The translations under genes and the position numbers were made by a program. From an uncultured Ruminococcus sp. (lineage in GTDB: Bacteria > Bacillota > Clostridia > Oscillospirales > Ruminococcaceae), in assembly GCA_947175975.1 (NCBI GenBank), contig CAMWOX010000084.1, forward strand, positions 1 to 7,000: DNA of 7,000 nt, written 5' to 3'. Under the pieces are notes generated by a model that saw only the letters and a program-made list of their open reading frames with translations, was not told the origin of the DNA and did no database searches. The number at the start of each line of letters is the position of its first letter. The stretch's first letter is position 1. Shown piece by piece: positions 1 through 6,369 of this stretch.

Positions 1-1059
1 ATTCCGATTCCAGAAGAACGCCGTGCCGGAAATGGCAATACACTTCGGATTATCGGTGCAAAAGAGCATAATTTGCAAAATCTGACAGTAGATTTTCATC
101 TGGGAAAATTAATCTGCGTGACTGGTGTGTCCGGTTCTGGGAAGTCTTCTCTTGTGAATGAGATTTTATACAAGCATCTGGCAATGAAACTCAACCGAGC
201 CAGAATCAAAGGCGGCAACTGTCGGAAAATCGAGGGTACGGAATTTCTCGACAAAGTGATCTGCATTGACCAGTCACCAATCGGCAGAACGCCAAGATCC
301 AACCCGGCGACATATACAGGTGTGTTCACGGATATCCGGAATCTGTTTGCACAAACGAATGATGCAAAAGCCCATGGTTATACAGCGGCAAGATTCTCAT
401 TCAATGTCAAGGGCGGACGCTGTGAAGCCTGCGAGGGTGATGGCATTCTGAAAATTGAAATGCATTTTCTGCCGGATGTTTATGTGCCTTGTGAAGTCTG
501 CAAGGGTAAGCGTTACAATCGGGAAACACTGGAAGTGCATTATAAGGGAAAATCCATTTATGATGTTCTGGAAATGACGGTCGATGAGGGCGTTGTGTTC
601 TTTGAGCATATTCCTAAAATTGCAAAGAAGTTGAAAACTTTGCAGGAAGTTGGTTTAGGCTATATCAAAATCGGACAGCCTGCAACCACGCTTTCCGGAG
701 GAGAAGCCCAGAGGGTTAAGCTTTCTACGGAGCTGTCCCGAAAAGCCACCGGCAGAACGATGTATATTCTGGATGAGCCGACTACCGGACTGCATACAGC
801 GGATGTGCATAAGCTGACAGATGTATTGCAGAAACTGGTAGATGCCGGAAATACAGTTGTGGTAATTGAGCATAACATGCATGTGATTAAAATTTGTGAT
901 GAAATCATTGATCTTGGACCAGAAGGCGGCGACGGCGGCGGCAGGATTGTCGCACAGGGGACACCAGAAGAAATCATCCAGATACCGGAATCCTACACCG
1001 GAAAATATCTCAGGGAGTATCTCAGACAGGATTCGGAACAGGGGGGACTGTCATGCTGA
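1..1059 (+). CDS. uvrA: UvrA excinuclease ABC subunit A, C-terminal part (5' end outside window)
   Basis: This is the DNA-damage sensing ATPase of nucleotide excision repair, which acts in the cytoplasm as a dimer and loads UvrB on damaged DNA. The reading frame is open from base 1, so the gene starts upstream; a TTG at 73 is internal, not a start. The 352 visible codons cover the second ABC ATPase half of a protein normally about 940 residues long. Counting from codon 1, I see Walker A GVSGSGKS at 42-49, the C-terminal zinc module with Cys 141, 144, 164 and 167 (CEAC and CEVC), the ABC signature LSGGEAQR at 231-238, Walker B ending LDEP at 257-260 followed by TTGLH, and the switch histidine in IEHNMH at 291. 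The tail (GTPEEI, then ESYTGKYL) is the usual UvrA ending, so the C terminus looks intact. The stop overlaps the next gene by 7 bases. Family assignment is very secure. Confidence 0.97.
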   Translation: MPIPEERRAGNGNTLRIIGAKEHNLQNLTVDFHLGKLICVTGVSGSGKSSLVNEILYKHLAMKLNRARIKGGNCRKIEGTEFLDKVICIDQSPIGRTPRSNPATYTGVFTDIRNLFAQTNDAKAHGYTAARFSFNVKGGRCEACEGDGILKIEMHFLPDVYVPCEVCKGKRYNRETLEVHYKGKSIYDVLEMTVDEGVVFFEHIPKIAKKLKTLQEVGLGYIKIGQPATTLSGGEAQRVKLSTELSRKATGRTMYILDEPTTGLHTADVHKLTDVLQKLVDAGNTVVVIEHNMHVIKICDEIIDLGPEGGDGGGRIVAQGTPEEIIQIPESYTGKYLREYLRQDSEQGGLSC

Positions 1060-2585
1060 GAAAACTGATCCGGATTCTGTTCAACAGGAATACAGTGTTT
1101 ATTCTTATGATGCTGGTACAGGTTGCGTTCCTGGTTGTGACAATCCTGTTTCTGAGTCAGAATTACTGGACAGTCTATCTGGGATTAACAATATTAAATA
1201 TTATTCTGGTTGTTTATATCTCAAATACTTCGGAGAATCCGGATTATAAACTTCCATGGATGATTGCGATGCTTGTGTTTCCTCTGTTTGCAGGGCTGGC
1301 TTATTTACTTGTCAAGACAGATACCGGGCATAGAGTATTTAAAAAAAATTATGCTCGCCGTGTACGTGAAACAAAAAAATATCTGCCGCAGGATGCACAT
1401 GTCGCTGAACAGATCTGGGAACTTGACACAGAACATGCCAATTTGTCCAGGTATTTGATGCAGTATGGCGGTTATCCGGTATACCGTAATTATCAGTCAG
1501 AGTATTTTCCCATTGGTGAAGAAATGTTTGAAGTCATGAAGCGGGAAATTAAAAAAGCAAAATATTATATTTTCCTGGAATTTTTTATTATTGATCATGG
1601 CACAATGTGGGATGAACTTCTGGAATTGCTCAAAGAAAAAGCCGCTGAGGGTATTGATATCAGGCTGATGTATGACGGTTTCGGTACGGAATTTATCATG
1701 CCGATGCGTTATTTTACAGATCTGGAAAAATTCAAGATTCATTGCAGAGTGTTCAATCATTTCAAGCCGTTTCTGAGTTCTTCTCAGAATAACCGGGATC
1801 ACAGAAAAATTTTAGTGATCGACGGACATACGGCATTCACGGGTGGTATTAATATCGCTGATGAGTATGTGAATCGCAAAGTCCGGTTTGGTCATTGGAA
1901 AGACGGCGGCATGATGTGCCGGGGTGAGGCTGCCTGGAGCTTTGTTATCATGTTCCTGCAATTATGGAATCTGGAGGAAACAGATAAGGGAGAACTGGAA
2001 CGCTACAAGCCGAAAGAGGCGTTTCCTGGTAATTATGACGGATTTATACAGCCTTATGGTGATTCGCCGACAGATGGCGAGAATGTCGGTAAATCTGTGT
2101 ATCTGGATATTATTAATAACGCACAGGATTATGTCTATATCATGACACCGTATCTGATTCTGGATCATGAAATGATTACTGCTCTGGGATTAGCTGCCAA
2201 AAAGGGTGTAGATGTCCGGATTCTTACGCCCCATATTCCGGATAAATGGTATGTGTACAGTATCGCATGGGGATATTATCAGGAGCTACTTGAACAGCAT
2301 GTTCGAATTTTTGAATATGAACCCGGATTTGTACATGCGAAAAATTTCAGTGCAGATGACAGGATCGGTGTTGTGGGAACAATTAATCTAGATTACAGAA
2401 GCTTGTATCTGCATTTTGAGTGCGCCGCTGTATTATATCATAGTAAAATGATTCAAGAGATTCGCATGGATTTTGAAACATGTCTTAAGAAAAGCATTGA
2501 GATTTCCTTGGATGATTGTAAAAAACGCTCGTTTTTTAAACGCATTGTCAGCGGCGTTCTAAGAATTTTTGCACCGCTGTTATAA
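1053..2585 (+). CDS. cls: Cardiolipin synthase, phospholipase D superfamily
   Basis: This membrane enzyme is predicted to join two phosphatidylglycerol molecules into cardiolipin plus glycerol. The 510 residues match the usual length of long bacterial Cls proteins. Two hydrophobic segments at about residues 14-35 and 41-56, plus a third at about 68-87, form the N-terminal membrane part, with PLDNF-type features between them (NPDYKLPW near 62-69). Two HxKx4D catalytic motifs follow: H250/K252/D257 in DHRKILVID, and H428/K430/D435 in VHAKNFSADD, each followed by a conserved G[GT]xN stretch (GGINIADEY; GTINLDYRS). Both active-site halves are complete, so the enzyme should be active. The ATG at 1053 lies 6 bases after a G-run Shine-Dalgarno (1041-1046) and overlaps the uvrA stop, which implies co-transcription and possible translational coupling. 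Substrate choice between PG+PG and other head groups cannot be read from sequence. The symbol is generic, since the clsA/clsB subtype is not resolved. Confidence 0.93.
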   Translation: MLRKLIRILFNRNTVFILMMLVQVAFLVVTILFLSQNYWTVYLGLTILNIILVVYISNTSENPDYKLPWMIAMLVFPLFAGLAYLLVKTDTGHRVFKKNYARRVRETKKYLPQDAHVAEQIWELDTEHANLSRYLMQYGGYPVYRNYQSEYFPIGEEMFEVMKREIKKAKYYIFLEFFIIDHGTMWDELLELLKEKAAEGIDIRLMYDGFGTEFIMPMRYFTDLEKFKIHCRVFNHFKPFLSSSQNNRDHRKILVIDGHTAFTGGINIADEYVNRKVRFGHWKDGGMMCRGEAAWSFVIMFLQLWNLEETDKGELERYKPKEAFPGNYDGFIQPYGDSPTDGENVGKSVYLDIINNAQDYVYIMTPYLILDHEMITALGLAAKKGVDVRILTPHIPDKWYVYSIAWGYYQELLEQHVRIFEYEPGFVHAKNFSADDRIGVVGTINLDYRSLYLHFECAAVLYHSKMIQEIRMDFETCLKKSIEISLDDCKKRSFFKRIVSGVLRIFAPLL

Positions 2586-2615
2586 TTTGACAAGATACTG
2601 GGATTCCAGTAGGAA
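2578..2615 (+). promoter_or_regulatory. Candidate promoter(s) for the mrp gene
   Basis: A perfect extended -10 motif, TG-T-TATAAT (2578-2586), covers the cls stop codon and would start transcription near 2593, giving a leader of about 60 bases before mrp. It has no good -35. Immediately after it is a perfect -35 hexamer, TTGACA (2587-2592), but its partner at 17 bases (TAGGAA, 2610-2615) matches only half of the -10 consensus. Either could serve mrp alone, and read-through from uvrA-cls is equally possible, because no clear terminator separates the genes. These are sequence matches only. Confidence 0.38.
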
Positions 2616-2654
2616 TTATGAATAAATTTATCAAAATCATGAGGTGAAATTTTT

Positions 2655-3515
2655 ATGAGCGAAAATCAGAAAGACGCACAAATCGAAGAAGCACAGGAAT
2701 GTACGCATGATTGCAGTACATGCGGCAGTGCGTGTTCTTCACGAACTGAATCGCAAAGTTTATTGGAAAAGCCAAATCAGCTAAGCAAGGTCGGCAAAGT
2801 CATTGCTGTTGTCAGTGGTAAAGGTGGTGTCGGGAAATCGCTTGTTTCTTCGATGTTGGCCGTTGGTGTGCAGCGTGCTGGAAAACATGCAGCAATTCTG
2901 GATGCTGATATTACAGGGCCGTCTATTCCGAAAGCATTTGGCGTAAAGGGTAGAGTGCTTGGTAATGAACTGGGAATGCTGCCGGCAAAATCCAAAATGG
3001 GCATAGATATTATGTCCGTGAATCTCATGTTGGAGCATGACACAGATCCTGTTGTATGGAGAGGACCTGTCATTGCAGGCGTTGTCAAGCAGTTCTGGAC
3101 AGATGTCATCTGGGACGATGTGGATTATATGTTTGTGGATATGCCGCCCGGAACAGGCGACGTACCATTGACTGTCTTCCAGAGCATCCCTGTGGATGGG
3201 ATTGTAATTGTTACTTCACCGCAGGATCTGGTTTCCATGATTGTTCAGAAAGCTGTGAAAATGGCGAATATGATGAATATTCCGGTTCTCGGTATTGTTG
3301 AAAATATGAGTTATGCGGTCTGTCCAGACTGCGGCAAGAAAATCATGATCTATGGTGAAAGCCATACGGCTGAAATTGCAAAAGACTATAACATTCCGCT
3401 GCTGGCACAGATCCCGTTTGATCCATCCTTGACAAAATGCTGTGATCTGGGTGTAATCGAACTGCACGAATCTGTTGAAATGGATTGTGCAGTTGCAAAG
3501 ATTATGGGTGAATAA
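2655..3515 (+). CDS. mrp: Mrp/NBP35-family ATP-binding protein (probable Fe-S cluster carrier)
   Basis: This is a cytoplasmic P-loop ATPase of the Mrp/NBP35/ApbC family, known for binding and transferring iron-sulfur clusters to target proteins. The 286 residues hold an N-terminal cysteine cluster (C16, C20, C23, C27; CX3CX2CX3C), a deviant Walker A GKGGVGKS at 55-62 with both signature lysines (K56, K61), the switch-I-like DADITGPSIP at 83-92, the Walker B region VDMPPGTGD at 161-169, and a CPDC pair (C223, C226) that in this family bridges the dimer and holds a cluster. The bacterial N-terminal DUF59/MIP18-like domain of E. coli Mrp is absent, replaced by the short Cys cluster. The start at 2655 is set by GAGGTGA (2641-2647), 7 bases upstream. 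A strong terminator follows, so this gene ends its transcription unit. Family is secure; the actual client proteins are unknown. Confidence 0.94.
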   Translation: MSENQKDAQIEEAQECTHDCSTCGSACSSRTESQSLLEKPNQLSKVGKVIAVVSGKGGVGKSLVSSMLAVGVQRAGKHAAILDADITGPSIPKAFGVKGRVLGNELGMLPAKSKMGIDIMSVNLMLEHDTDPVVWRGPVIAGVVKQFWTDVIWDDVDYMFVDMPPGTGDVPLTVFQSIPVDGIVIVTSPQDLVSMIVQKAVKMANMMNIPVLGIVENMSYAVCPDCGKKIMIYGESHTAEIAKDYNIPLLAQIPFDPSLTKCCDLGVIELHESVEMDCAVAKIMGE

Positions 3516-3523
3516 TTTCCGGG

Positions 3524-3561
3524 AATACTGTCTGCAAGATTCCATGCAGACAGTATTTTTT
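3524..3561 (+). terminator. Rho-independent terminator after mrp
   Basis: A perfect 13-bp inverted repeat (AATACTGTCTGCA at 3524-3536 and its complement at 3545-3557) encloses an 8-base loop and runs directly into a T stretch (3556-3561). It begins 8 bases after the mrp stop. The stem is long and uninterrupted, so it should end transcripts entering from uvrA-cls-mrp. The mirrored 5' side lacks a matching A-run of comparable length, so it reads mainly as a + strand terminator. Confidence 0.9.
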
Positions 3562-3601
3562 GAGTTAAAATCTAAAAATTGAAATTTGTGCAAAATCACC
3601 A

Positions 3602-3623
3602 AATAATTTGTTGAAAAATTATT
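3602..3623. repeat. AT-only inverted repeat in the intergenic gap
   Basis: AATAATTT (3602-3609) and its exact complement AAATTATT (3616-3623) flank a 6-base spacer, GTTGAA. The arms hold no G or C, so an RNA hairpin would be weak. It may be chance in a very AT-rich gap or a binding site for a dimeric regulator. The rest of 3562-3663 shows no open frame or RNA structure that I can support. Confidence 0.25.
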
Positions 3624-3663
3624 CGCTATATTTCTGCATAATTTTATCTATCAAAATTTCTGT

Positions 3664-3713
3664 AAAAATTTTTTTCAAAAACGCTTGCAATATTTCCAAT
3701 TATGTAGTATCAT
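3664..3713 (+). promoter_or_regulatory. Candidate sigma-A promoter for the glycosyltransferase operon
   Basis: TTGCAA (3685-3690) and TATCAT (3708-3713) are separated by exactly 17 bases and match 4 of 6 and 5 of 6 consensus positions. An A/T-tract run at 3664-3681 just upstream resembles an UP element. Transcription would start near 3720, giving a leader of about 30 bases that ends in a strong ribosome binding site. The position, just downstream of a terminator and upstream of a two-gene unit, fits a real promoter, but no start site is measured. Confidence 0.6.
3676..3689. promoter_or_regulatory. Possible LacI/CcpA-type operator overlapping the -35 box
   Basis: Read on the - strand, this stretch is TGCAAGCGTTTTTG. 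It has a good first half (TGNAANCG) of the cre operator consensus bound by CcpA and related LacI-family repressors, but the final CA of the second half is missing. It overlaps the candidate -35 hexamer, where binding would block transcription. With one half degenerate and no regulator in view, this is a weak candidate. Confidence 0.18.
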
Positions 3714-3736
3714 AGAAATGTATTGGTGCGGATATG

Positions 3737-3742
3737 AGGAGG
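3737..3742 (+). promoter_or_regulatory. Ribosome binding site that sets the glycosyltransferase start
   Basis: AGGAGG lies 6 bases before the ATG at 3749. An in-frame upstream ATG at 3734 overlaps this same site (ATGAGGAGG), so it could not use it, and nothing similar lies upstream of 3734. The start at 3749 gives MKLISIVVPCYNE, the usual beginning for this family. Confidence 0.85.
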
Positions 3743-3748
3743 CATATT

Positions 3749-4735
3749 ATGAAATTGATTTCAATTGTAGTACCATGCTACAATGAACAGGAAGTTCTTC
3801 CCATGTTTTATGAAGAAATTCAAAAGATTATGAAACAGATGCAGGACGAGCATCCGGAGCTATTGTTTGAGCTTGTATTCATTGATGATGGTTCTCGTGA
3901 TAAAACATTGGAAATTTTAAGAGAGATGTCACTGAAAGACAGACGTGTGCGGTATATTTCTTTTTCCAGGAATTTTGGAAAAGAAGCCGGCATGTATGCT
4001 GGTCTTGAAAATGCCAAGGGGGATTTTGTAGTCGTCATGGATGCAGATTTGCAGCATCCTCCAGCATTTCTCCCAAGGATGTATAATTATGTCAAAGATG
4101 GCGAATTTGACTGTGCTACTACAAGGAGAGTCAGCCGTAAGGGAGAATCTAAAATCCGTTCTGCATTTGCGAGATTGTTCTATAAAATCATGAATAAGAT
4201 TTCACAAACAGAAATTGTGGACGGCGCACAGGATTTTCGTTTTATGTCCAGACAGATGGTCGATGCCATTCTGGATATGCATGAATATAATAGATTCTCA
4301 AAAGGCATTTTCAGCTGGGTTGGTTTTAAAACGCAGTATATTGAATATGAGAATGTAGAGCGTCCTGTCGGTACTTCTTCCTGGTCATTCTGGGGCTTAT
4401 TCCGATATTCACTGGAGGGAATTTTTGCATTTTCCACTGCACCGCTGGCAGTTGCTGCAATTCTTGGCATTCTGAGCTGTATTATTGCTGTGATTTTATT
4501 TGTTTTCTGGATTGTACAGGCTGTGGGCGACAATATCCAGGCAGGACAAACAGGTCTGATGTGTGCATTGTTTTTTCTGGGTGGTCTGCAATTGTTCTGC
4601 ACAGGTATTCTGGGACAGTATCTTGCAAAGACTTATCTGGAATCCAAGCATAGACCGGTTTATCTGATGCGTGAAAATGAAGAGATTTATCGCAAAAATC
4701 ACAATCAGGATCAGAAAAATCCGGAATCCGCATGA
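3749..4735 (+). CDS. Family 2 glycosyltransferase, GtrB/DPM1-like (polyprenyl-phosphate glycosyltransferase)
   Basis: The protein should transfer a sugar from a nucleotide donor to undecaprenyl phosphate at the inner face of the membrane, giving a lipid-linked sugar for envelope decoration. From the start at 3749 it has 328 residues, typical for the GtrB group. The GT-A domain opens with SIVVPCYNE (5-13), then the nucleotide-binding FIDDGS (44-49), SFSRNFGKEAG (71-81), and the metal-binding DAD in MDADLQHPP (97-105). Later family motifs are DGAQDFRF (158-165) and NRFSKGIFSWVGF (181-193). Two membrane helices close the protein, at about 227-258 and 268-292, with a charged cytoplasmic tail. A longer start at 3734 would add five residues but lacks a ribosome site. 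The stop overlaps the next gene as ATGA. No flippase (GtrA-like) or acceptor-side transferase is adjacent, so donor sugar and final acceptor are unknown. Confidence 0.9.
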   Translation: MKLISIVVPCYNEQEVLPMFYEEIQKIMKQMQDEHPELLFELVFIDDGSRDKTLEILREMSLKDRRVRYISFSRNFGKEAGMYAGLENAKGDFVVVMDADLQHPPAFLPRMYNYVKDGEFDCATTRRVSRKGESKIRSAFARLFYKIMNKISQTEIVDGAQDFRFMSRQMVDAILDMHEYNRFSKGIFSWVGFKTQYIEYENVERPVGTSSWSFWGLFRYSLEGIFAFSTAPLAVAAILGILSCIIAVILFVFWIVQAVGDNIQAGQTGLMCALFFLGGLQLFCTGILGQYLAKTYLESKHRPVYLMRENEEIYRKNHNQDQKNPESA

Positions 4736-5748
4736 GCAGTCAGGGCAATTTTCTGATTTCTACACTGTTTATTGTTGTCATTGTGCTTTGTGTTGTTCTG
4801 ACAAGATTTTATTTTGACGTAACGAAGAACACAGAAAACAGAGTCCGGGATAATAAAATTGATTCTGTTGTAAGGACATTCGGCACAATGCAGGTATTCC
4901 GGAGCGTGAATGGCGGCTATGGTCTTTTGGATGAGGCACATTCTGTTGTGATTGAGCCGGAATGGATGGAGATTCTGGATGTTACACCAGAAATAGCAAT
5001 TGTTTCCGGCGAAATGCACAATGAAATCCTGGTCGGCGGTATTGACTATGAAGAAAATATGATTCTGCCTTTTGTATTTGCATCAATCGAGAAACTCGGA
5101 GATGGTTATCATCTCGGAACAATTCAGGAGGATGGCAGGTATGTGATTTATGATAAAAATTATCTGCCAGTATTTCAGAAAAGTTTTGAAAAAGTTTCTT
5201 ATTATAATAAATTGCTGACTGTGGAAACAGGACAAAATCAATATCTCTATGATATGTCCGGTGGGACTCCTGTACTCAGACGTGCAGATCTGCAATGCAG
5301 ATTATTGGGTTCTCCGTTAAATTGGAGGATTTCCAATCAGGTGTATCTGGCTGAATTATGTGCAGAGGATCTGGAAATCATCAATCAGTATGTTGCAGAT
5401 TACATGCAAATGCTGCAAGAAAATGATTTTTCCGGTCTTGAGAAAATTTCCGGTACAGAATATTCCGAAAATCTGATAAAGCAAGATTTATTTGATGGGA
5501 TACATCCGGGAAAGATTTCACAGTTCTGGTTCTTCCAGCGGCAAAGTGGTGCTTATGATTTTGCATTCCGGATAGTATATCGCAGAACTTTGAAAATTCT
5601 TGATCCTGAAACCGGAGCAGAATTATCAAAAATTGTTCCGGGACAGGCAGAAGTGCATTGCTATTTCCGTAAAAATACGGCAAATCGAATGATTCTCACA
5701 GCATCGGATTTGCAGTTCAGAGATACAGATCCGGCTGCTGAAGAATAA
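4732..5748 (+). CDS. Membrane-anchored protein of unknown function with degenerate WG-like repeats
   Basis: I do not recognise this 338-residue protein as a named family. A short N-terminal lead is followed by one strong hydrophobic segment at about residues 7-26 with no lipobox or obvious cleavage site, so it is probably an uncleaved anchor with the bulk outside the cell. Residues 56-180 contain beta-rich units resembling WG repeats: GGYGLLDEAHSVVIEPEW at 61-78, DGRYVIYDKNYLPVF at 134-148, and QNQYLYDMSGGTPVL at 168-182. The tryptophan and glycine signature is eroded (GYG, RYV, QYL). Residues 211-332 look like a separate alpha+beta domain, starting with a helix (DLEIINQYVADYMQML) and ending in strands, perhaps NTF2-like; this is a guess from pattern only. 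The ATG overlaps the glycosyltransferase stop by 4 bases and has only a weak ribosome site, so translation is probably coupled. An envelope function tied to the transferase is inferred from that coupling. Confidence 0.85.
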   Translation: MSSQGNFLISTLFIVVIVLCVVLTRFYFDVTKNTENRVRDNKIDSVVRTFGTMQVFRSVNGGYGLLDEAHSVVIEPEWMEILDVTPEIAIVSGEMHNEILVGGIDYEENMILPFVFASIEKLGDGYHLGTIQEDGRYVIYDKNYLPVFQKSFEKVSYYNKLLTVETGQNQYLYDMSGGTPVLRRADLQCRLLGSPLNWRISNQVYLAELCAEDLEIINQYVADYMQMLQENDFSGLEKISGTEYSENLIKQDLFDGIHPGKISQFWFFQRQSGAYDFAFRIVYRRTLKILDPETGAELSKIVPGQAEVHCYFRKNTANRMILTASDLQFRDTDPAAEE

Positions 5749-5780
5749 ATTACAGCAGAAATTCTGCACAATGCTGTAAT
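5749..5780. repeat. Inverted repeat between the membrane-protein gene and purE (possible weak terminator)
   Basis: ATTACAGCA (5749-5757) and its exact complement (5772-5780) begin immediately after the upstream stop codon and enclose 14 bases. A second, mutually exclusive hairpin, GCAGAA/TTCTGC (5755-5760 with 5762-5767), shares the left arm, but its 1-base loop means it could form only with some pairs open. No clean T-run follows, only T-rich sequence (5789-5797), so termination would be inefficient. A weak extended -10-like TGATAGATT (5782-5790) sits just after it and could start a purE transcript. No purine riboswitch or recognisable PurR box is visible in the 77-base gap. Confidence 0.4.
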
Positions 5781-5825
5781 CTGATAGATTTATTTTAATC
5801 AAGTGCAGAGAAATGAGGAGTTTTT

Positions 5826-6326
5826 ATGTCCAAAAAAGTAGCAGTCATCATGGGCAGTGACAGCGATTTTCCGATTGTGAAAGCGGCTGTTGAAAAGCTC
5901 AAAGCATTTGGTGTTTCCTATGAAGTGCATGTCATGTCTGCACATCGGACACCGGATGCCGCTGCAGAGTTTTCAAAACGTGCCATAGAAAATGGTTTTG
6001 GTGTCATCATTGCCGCAGCCGGAAAAGCGGCACACTTAGGCGGTGTGCTTGCCGCACATACAATTCTGCCCGTTATCGGGATTCCGGTGAAATCTGACGC
6101 ACTCGACGGTATGGATGCGTTGTTGTCCACCGTACAGATGCCGCCTGGTATTCCGGTTGCAACAGTGGGCATCAACAGTGCGGCGAATGCTGGTATTCTT
6201 GCTGTGCAGATGCTTGCACTTTCTGATCCGTCTTTGGCAGAAGCATTGCAGAACATGAAGAATGATATGGCAGAAAGTGTTGCGAAAAAGGACGCAGCCA
6301 TGCAGGAACTGGTAAACAGTTTATAA
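5826..6326 (+). CDS. purE: N5-carboxyaminoimidazole ribonucleotide mutase, class I PurE
   Basis: PurE converts N5-CAIR to CAIR in cytoplasmic de novo purine synthesis, using the product of PurK in most bacteria. The 166 residues match class I PurE length. Visible motifs are GSDSDFP at 10-16, the catalytic-histidine motif SAHRTP at 38-43 (H40), AAHLGGV at 68-74, PVKSDALDG at 87-95, LLSTVQMPPGIPVATV at 99-114, and NAGILAVQML at 121-130. The AAHL and QMP motifs place it in class I rather than the animal-type AIR carboxylase class. Where many relatives read GGAAHLPGM, this one reads GKAAHLGGV (66-74), a variant rather than a loss of a known catalytic residue. The start is fixed by GAGGAG (5815-5820), 5 bases upstream. 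purC follows after 43 bases, so the two are probably one operon. PurK is not in view; it may lie elsewhere. Confidence 0.96.
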   Translation: MSKKVAVIMGSDSDFPIVKAAVEKLKAFGVSYEVHVMSAHRTPDAAAEFSKRAIENGFGVIIAAAGKAAHLGGVLAAHTILPVIGIPVKSDALDGMDALLSTVQMPPGIPVATVGINSAANAGILAVQMLALSDPSLAEALQNMKNDMAESVAKKDAAMQELVNSL

Positions 6327-6369
6327 AAGCTCAAAAAGCTTTGAATAGATATTTTGGAGGTATTTTGAA

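Noticed and set aside
73..75. TTG as the start codon of uvrA
   Set aside because: The frame is open to base 1 and the 24 upstream codons encode normal UvrA linker sequence (TLRIIGAKEHN), so the gene begins outside the window.
660..977. A 105-codon open frame on the - strand within uvrA
   Set aside because: It lies opposite conserved UvrA motifs, has low-complexity Pro/Ser-rich translation, and no ribosome site or family resemblance.
2549..2579. CAGCGG/CCGCTG inverted repeat at the end of cls as a terminator
   Set aside because: The stem is only 6 bp with a 19-base loop, it is inside coding sequence, and no T-run follows.
2603..2616. ATTCC/GGAAT hairpin before mrp as a regulatory RNA element
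   Set aside because: A 5-bp stem with a 4-base loop is too weak and common by chance in this composition.
4180..4602. A 140-codon open frame on the - strand within the glycosyltransferase gene
   Set aside because: It is antisense to conserved GT2 coding sequence and its translation has no recognisable motif; it is a shadow frame.
5749..5825. Purine (guanine) riboswitch or PurR box upstream of purE
   Set aside because: The gap is only 77 bases and lacks the conserved riboswitch loops and any CCGAAC-type PurR half site.
5918..6334. A 138-codon open frame on the - strand over purE
   Set aside because: It is fully antisense to a well-conserved enzyme, with Ala/Ser-rich composition expected from codon bias of the sense strand.
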